Below are positions 62,736-64,000 of a stretch of 64,000 nucleotides of DNA, in pieces. The position numbers and the translations under genes were made by a program. Source of the DNA: Lethocerus indicus (lineage: Eukaryota; Arthropoda; Insecta; Hemiptera; Belostomatidae); assembly GCA_019843655.1 (NCBI GenBank), contig JACDQD010000102.1, positions 5,155,501 to 5,219,500 of the forward strand, written 5' to 3'. Positions within the stretch are counted from its first letter, which is position 1. Each line of letters begins with the position of its first letter. The notes below the pieces were generated by a model. That model worked only from the letters and a program-made list of their open reading frames with translations. It did no database searches and was not told the origin of the DNA.

Positions 62736-63564
62736 TTCTAGTGTACTCCAAAAGCTTCTGCTTTCCGCAGCACCCGCCCCCTCCTCCCACCTAAATTTCC
62801 GTCTCTGCTTTATTGCGTGCGTCGAGAGGTTTCACGTTTTGAGACTCGGTCTGCCATTCTTTTTCTGTGCTCCGTAAATTAACTTCAAGTTAGGGAATAT
62901 ATGTAAGATTGGAGGTCTTGACTATAGTTTAGACTGTTTTGCGTGATACACAGAATAATTAATGCCCGGGCCGTAATGACGTTAGTGAATATAATATTAT
63001 AAAATATCGGATTACTTACTTCTGGAGTTTAAAATCAATGAGTATTTACGAGACAGGTAAACCGAGATATGCTTATAGTTCTTACAGTATTCTCTTGAAT
63101 CATAGATTGCGTCTACGGAAGCTCTAGTGAAGGTTGTAGATATCGCAGGTCGAGGACTTCATTATATGCCACTCAAGAGGGGATTATCGCGATAGAAAGT
63201 GAATGAATTAGTGTTATCGCACATGTAAACCACTCACTGAGTGGTCCTTTCAATATGGAGTATTAGAGTTAGTAGTTATATTAGTATTTGAACTTAGATT
63301 TAGTGCATAGCCCTAATTAAATGCCTCAAAATTGTTTAGGTCACATTGACGTTACTCGGAGAGCTGTTCGGAATTAAGATTTAATGTTATTCAATATAAA
63401 GCGAAAGAAGGGCATGGTTTTAGAGTGACTGTTACTTACTACATTGAATGAAAGAAAGTTCTATGGAGCCCAATTTACGTTACTGTTGCTGCGAGTTCAT
63501 TGTTGTACACTTAATATGCGGGCCATGAGTCACCGGCCTAATAAAAACTTCACTCAATTGCAAT
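62736..63564. other. Intronic sequence
   Basis: A pyrimidine-rich patch lies at 62760-62810. Nothing else is recognised. Confidence 0.5.
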
Positions 63565-63645
63565 GTCAGCCCGGTGGCTGAGTCAATCGGTCGTGGAATG
63601 ATTGTGAAACATAGGGCCTGAAGGTGAATCCGGGTTGGAATCAAT
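63565..63645 (+). mobile_element. tRNA-derived SINE remnant (candidate)
   Basis: TGGCTGAGTCAATCGG from 63575 resembles a pol III A box (TGGCNNAGTGG), and GGGTTGGAATC at 63632-63642 resembles a B box (GGTTCGAATCC) with two mismatches. The roughly 57-bp spacing is that of a tRNA-like promoter. The sequence does not fold into an intact cloverleaf by eye, so a functional tRNA is rejected. A reverse-orientation B-box-like GGATTTGAATTCC at 63687-63699 suggests a second, inverted fragment next to it. Confidence 0.38.
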
Positions 63646-64000
63646 GCAAGTTGCGCAATCGAAATTAAAGTGGTTGACGCTCGGCTGGATTTGAATTCCC
63701 TTAGATGCGTATGGGAGGTACGTTGTTTCCTTGCCCGGGGAGGTCGTATCACTGAGGTCTGCCGGAACTTCAATAACAGAGTTTCCTTTGCGGCATGATT
63801 GGTCCTTGTTTTCCGTGGATGATCGTTTACTGAAATACCGCGGATGATTAGTCCAATTCCATCGGATGTCGGTGATTTGTCGTGGGAAAAAAGAGACACG
63901 ACCGACTCTTCCTCCTGGAATAATTTTCAATCTGCGCAGTATGCTTTCTGTATTCCATTCTCACGAAGAGAATGTTTCAGAGGTATACGTTTGGCAAAAT
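63646..64000. other. Mixed sequence at the window edge
   Basis: Two overlapping minus-strand frames of 115-139 codons cover 63480-63930. They overlap the SINE-like remnant and have no family resemblance. The sequence is probably repeat-derived or regulatory. Confidence 0.35.

Larger units (their letters stand above)
36863..64000 (+). other. Apparent long intron downstream of the coding exon, running off the window
   Basis: The intron begins with GTGAGT at 36863. I found no downstream stretch with coding-like composition flanked by good AG and GT signals, apart from a 20-nt microexon candidate at 37340-37359. The interval holds GC-rich islands, hairpins, an inverted-repeat element, microsatellites and a ratchet-like splice site at 56362|56363. 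The extent is inferred, because the true acceptor is not in view. Confidence 0.5.

Noticed and set aside
63480..63930. Minus-strand frames of 139 and 115 codons
   Set aside because: They overlap a SINE-like remnant, use different frames of the same stretch and match no family.
1..64000. CRISPR arrays, operons, prophage or transposase genes
   Set aside because: There are no regularly spaced direct repeats, no tightly packed long open frames and no recognisable transposase or reverse transcriptase motifs.

Overview
This 64 kb window looks like nuclear DNA of an invertebrate animal, most likely an insect or other arthropod. It is AT-rich, with (TA)n, (GA)n and (ATT)n microsatellites and eroded tRNA-like (SINE-type) fragments. 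It has metazoan splice signals and GC-richer islands of 0.2-0.6 kb in an AT-rich background. No prokaryotic gene organisation, rRNA, intact tRNA, CRISPR array or recognisable transposon protein was seen. The species cannot be named from the sequence.

Only one protein-coding exon is well supported: 36689-36862 on the + strand. It encodes 58 residues from an ATG with an A at -3 and an in-frame stop 15 nt upstream, and it ends at an ATG|GTGAGT donor. The peptide is proline-rich and basic, and I could not assign it to a family. A GC-rich leader or promoter region lies upstream (36220-36599) and ends in a good 3' splice site. The exon is therefore either a first exon from a local promoter or an internal exon carrying the start codon. 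No convincing next exon follows, so the intron appears to run past the window end (more than 27 kb). A 20-nt candidate microexon lies at 37340-37359.

The most interesting signal is a set of + strand sites where a pyrimidine tract and AG directly abut a 5' splice site: 9701|9702, 27683|27684 and 56362|56363, with a weaker one at 20960|20961. These have the form of recursive splice sites (ratchet points, zero-length exons), which are known from very long introns in Drosophila and vertebrates. Each of the three strong sites is followed 39-47 nt later by a second donor, as expected for RS-exon definition. With the + strand exon, this suggests that most of the window is the interior of one very long + strand transcription unit, with upstream exons before position 1 and downstream exons beyond 64000.

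Layout: 1-9.3 kb is AT-rich with islands at 0.87, 3.64 and 9.02 kb. From 9.7 to 28 kb there are two strong and one weak ratchet-like sites and islands at 14.5, 16.3, 21.6, 24.0, 24.6 and 26.0 kb. From 28 to 36 kb there are islands at 28.3, 29.4 and 31.0 kb. The exon and its leader occupy 36.2-36.9 kb. From 37 to 64 kb lies the downstream intron, with a terminal-inverted-repeat element at 46.2 kb, hairpins, islands at 39.5, 40.5, 41.1, 42.9, 43.6, 44.0, 51.6, 58.4 and 59.3 kb, the third strong ratchet-like site, and SINE-like remnants near the right end. The islands are plausible cis-regulatory elements, judged from composition and motif content only. That would fit a large developmentally or neurally regulated gene, but this is inference.
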